Both the position numbers and the translations under genes were made by a program. Positions 63,272-64,000 of a stretch of DNA of 64,000 nt are shown here, in pieces. The stretch spans positions 4,464,001-4,528,000 of the forward strand of contig NZ_CP088294.1 of NCBI RefSeq assembly GCF_024666525.1, given 5' to 3'. The notes under the pieces were generated by a model. The model was given only the letters and a program-made list of their open reading frames with translations, was not told the DNA's origin and made no database searches. Each line of letters begins with the position of its first letter. Positions within the stretch are counted from its first letter, which is position 1. Origin of the DNA: Pseudomonas sp. J452 (GTDB lineage: Bacteria; Pseudomonadota; Gammaproteobacteria; Pseudomonadales; Pseudomonadaceae).

Positions 63272-64000
63272 TCAAGCACACCGATACGGCAAGGCGGCCT
63301 GCGCCTGCGCCAGGTAGGCGTGGATATGCCCGCGTTCCTCCTGCAGGAACTCCATCACCGCCGCCCGCAGACCGGGATGACACAAGTAGTGCCAGGACTG
63401 CGTCAGCACCGGTTCGAAACCCCGCACCAGCTTGTGCTCGCCCTGGGCACCGGCATCGAAACGCCGCAGCCCCTGGGCAATGCTGTAGTCGAGGCCCTGG
63501 TAGAAGCAGGTCTCAAAGTGCAGGCGGTCGAAGTCGCCCAGGCAACCCCAGTAACGACCGTAGAAGGTATCGCCATCCACCAGGCTGAAGGCCATGGCGA
63601 CCGGTCGCGCGCCCTGGCGGGCGATAACCACGCGGATGGCGGCCGGCATGCGCTCGGCCAGCAGGCTGAAGAAGCTGCGCGTCAGGTAGGGCGCACGGCC
63701 GCGCACATGGTAGGTATTGGCGTAACAGGCATAAACGAAATCCCACTCGACCTCACTCAGTTCGTGCCCAGCACGCCAGTCGAAGGCAATGCCCTGCGCC
63801 ACCACCTGCTCACGCTCCTTGCGCATCTGCTTGCGCTTGCGCGACGTCAGCGCATCGAGGAAATCCTGGAAGTCGCGATAGTCACGGTTGAACCAGTGGT
63901 ACTGGCAACCGATGCGTGACAACCAGCCCTCGCGCCCGGCGAGCAGCGCATCGGCATCGGCCTGGGTGAAATTGATATGCAGGCTGGACAGCCCCTGGCG
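63272..64000 (-). CDS. GNAT-superfamily protein (DUF482/COG3146-like), 5' end outside window
   Basis: The frame is open to the window edge, giving about 242 residues of a larger protein. Recognisable segments are GCQYHWFNRDYRDFQDFLDA, LTSRKRKQMRKEREQVVAQG, FSLVDGDTFYGRYWGC, CFYQGLDYSIAQGLRRFDAG and GEHKLVRGFEPVLTQSWHYL, matching the GNAT-type domain of DUF482 proteins (peptidogalycan biosynthesis/recognition annotation is common but untested). The N-terminus, usually about 130 more residues, lies beyond 64000. It converges on the lipoprotein gene, with a hairpin between. Confidence 0.85.
   Translation of the reverse strand, partial: RQGLSSLHINFTQADADALLAGREGWLSRIGCQYHWFNRDYRDFQDFLDALTSRKRKQMRKEREQVVAQGIAFDWRAGHELSEVEWDFVYACYANTYHVRGRAPYLTRSFFSLLAERMPAAIRVVIARQGARPVAMAFSLVDGDTFYGRYWGCLGDFDRLHFETCFYQGLDYSIAQGLRRFDAGAQGEHKLVRGFEPVLTQSWHYLCHPGLRAAVMEFLQEERGHIHAYLAQAQAALPYRCA

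Overview
The window is GC-rich, densely packed chromosomal DNA from a gamma-proteobacterium, almost certainly Pseudomonas in the broad sense. The left 23 kb carries a gene order I recognise from memory of Pseudomonas chromosomes: wrbA, hda, a PerM-type permease, a DUF2066 gene, purM, purN, a DUF3108 gene, then a DUF2058 gene, mazG, relA, rlmD, cysM, gacS and ldhA. No rRNA, tRNA, insertion sequence, prophage or CRISPR array was seen.

Layout. 1-7.9 kb: quinone oxidoreductase, DnaA regulation, purine synthesis and membrane genes, interrupted at 2.5-3.1 kb by a ParD/ParE toxin-antitoxin pair on the opposite strand. 7.9-12.0 kb: a chemosensory block (CheY-like protein, chemoreceptor, CheW, EAL response regulator) without CheA. 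12.3-18.6 kb: the DUF2058-mazG-relA-rlmD-cysM block, divergent from gacS-ldhA and two small genes (18.8-23.5 kb). 23.6-29.1 kb: an ECF sigma/anti-sigma pair, a FabH-like condensing enzyme, a secreted lipin-like phosphatase and a double-receiver histidine kinase. 29.2-40.1 kb: exporters, binding proteins, a DUF1326/DUF2182 pair and a LysR / agmatine-deiminase-like / polyamine-binding-protein module. 40.3-44.6 kb: a phosphopantetheinyl transferase and the divergent metE/metR pair. 44.8-49.8 kb: an accessory stretch of small exported and membrane proteins, including one strikingly AT-rich gene followed by an integron attC-like site. 50-55.5 kb: an FMN glutamate-synthase-like protein, a second polyamine-binding protein with a nitrilase-type amidase and a divergent LuxR regulator, and a GST. 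55.7-64 kb: a VOC protein, a very long penicillin-binding-protein-like gene and a run of small envelope proteins, ending in a truncated GNAT-type gene.

The most unusual signal is non-coding. Five elements of roughly 125-165 bases (13866-13989, 24420-24583, 32169-32316, 36276-36417, 55557-55695) share short linker motifs and a nested hairpin plan, but their stem sequences differ and mostly stay self-complementary. Four of them lie flush against the stop codon of a minus-strand gene. Several simpler palindromic repeat families are also scattered between genes.

Functional links that can be inferred: relA, mazG and gacS are stress and global-regulation genes; metR faces metE and probably controls it; the two polyamine-type binding proteins sit beside enzymes that could act on amidino or amide compounds; the EAL regulator probably links chemoreceptor signalling to cyclic-di-GMP.
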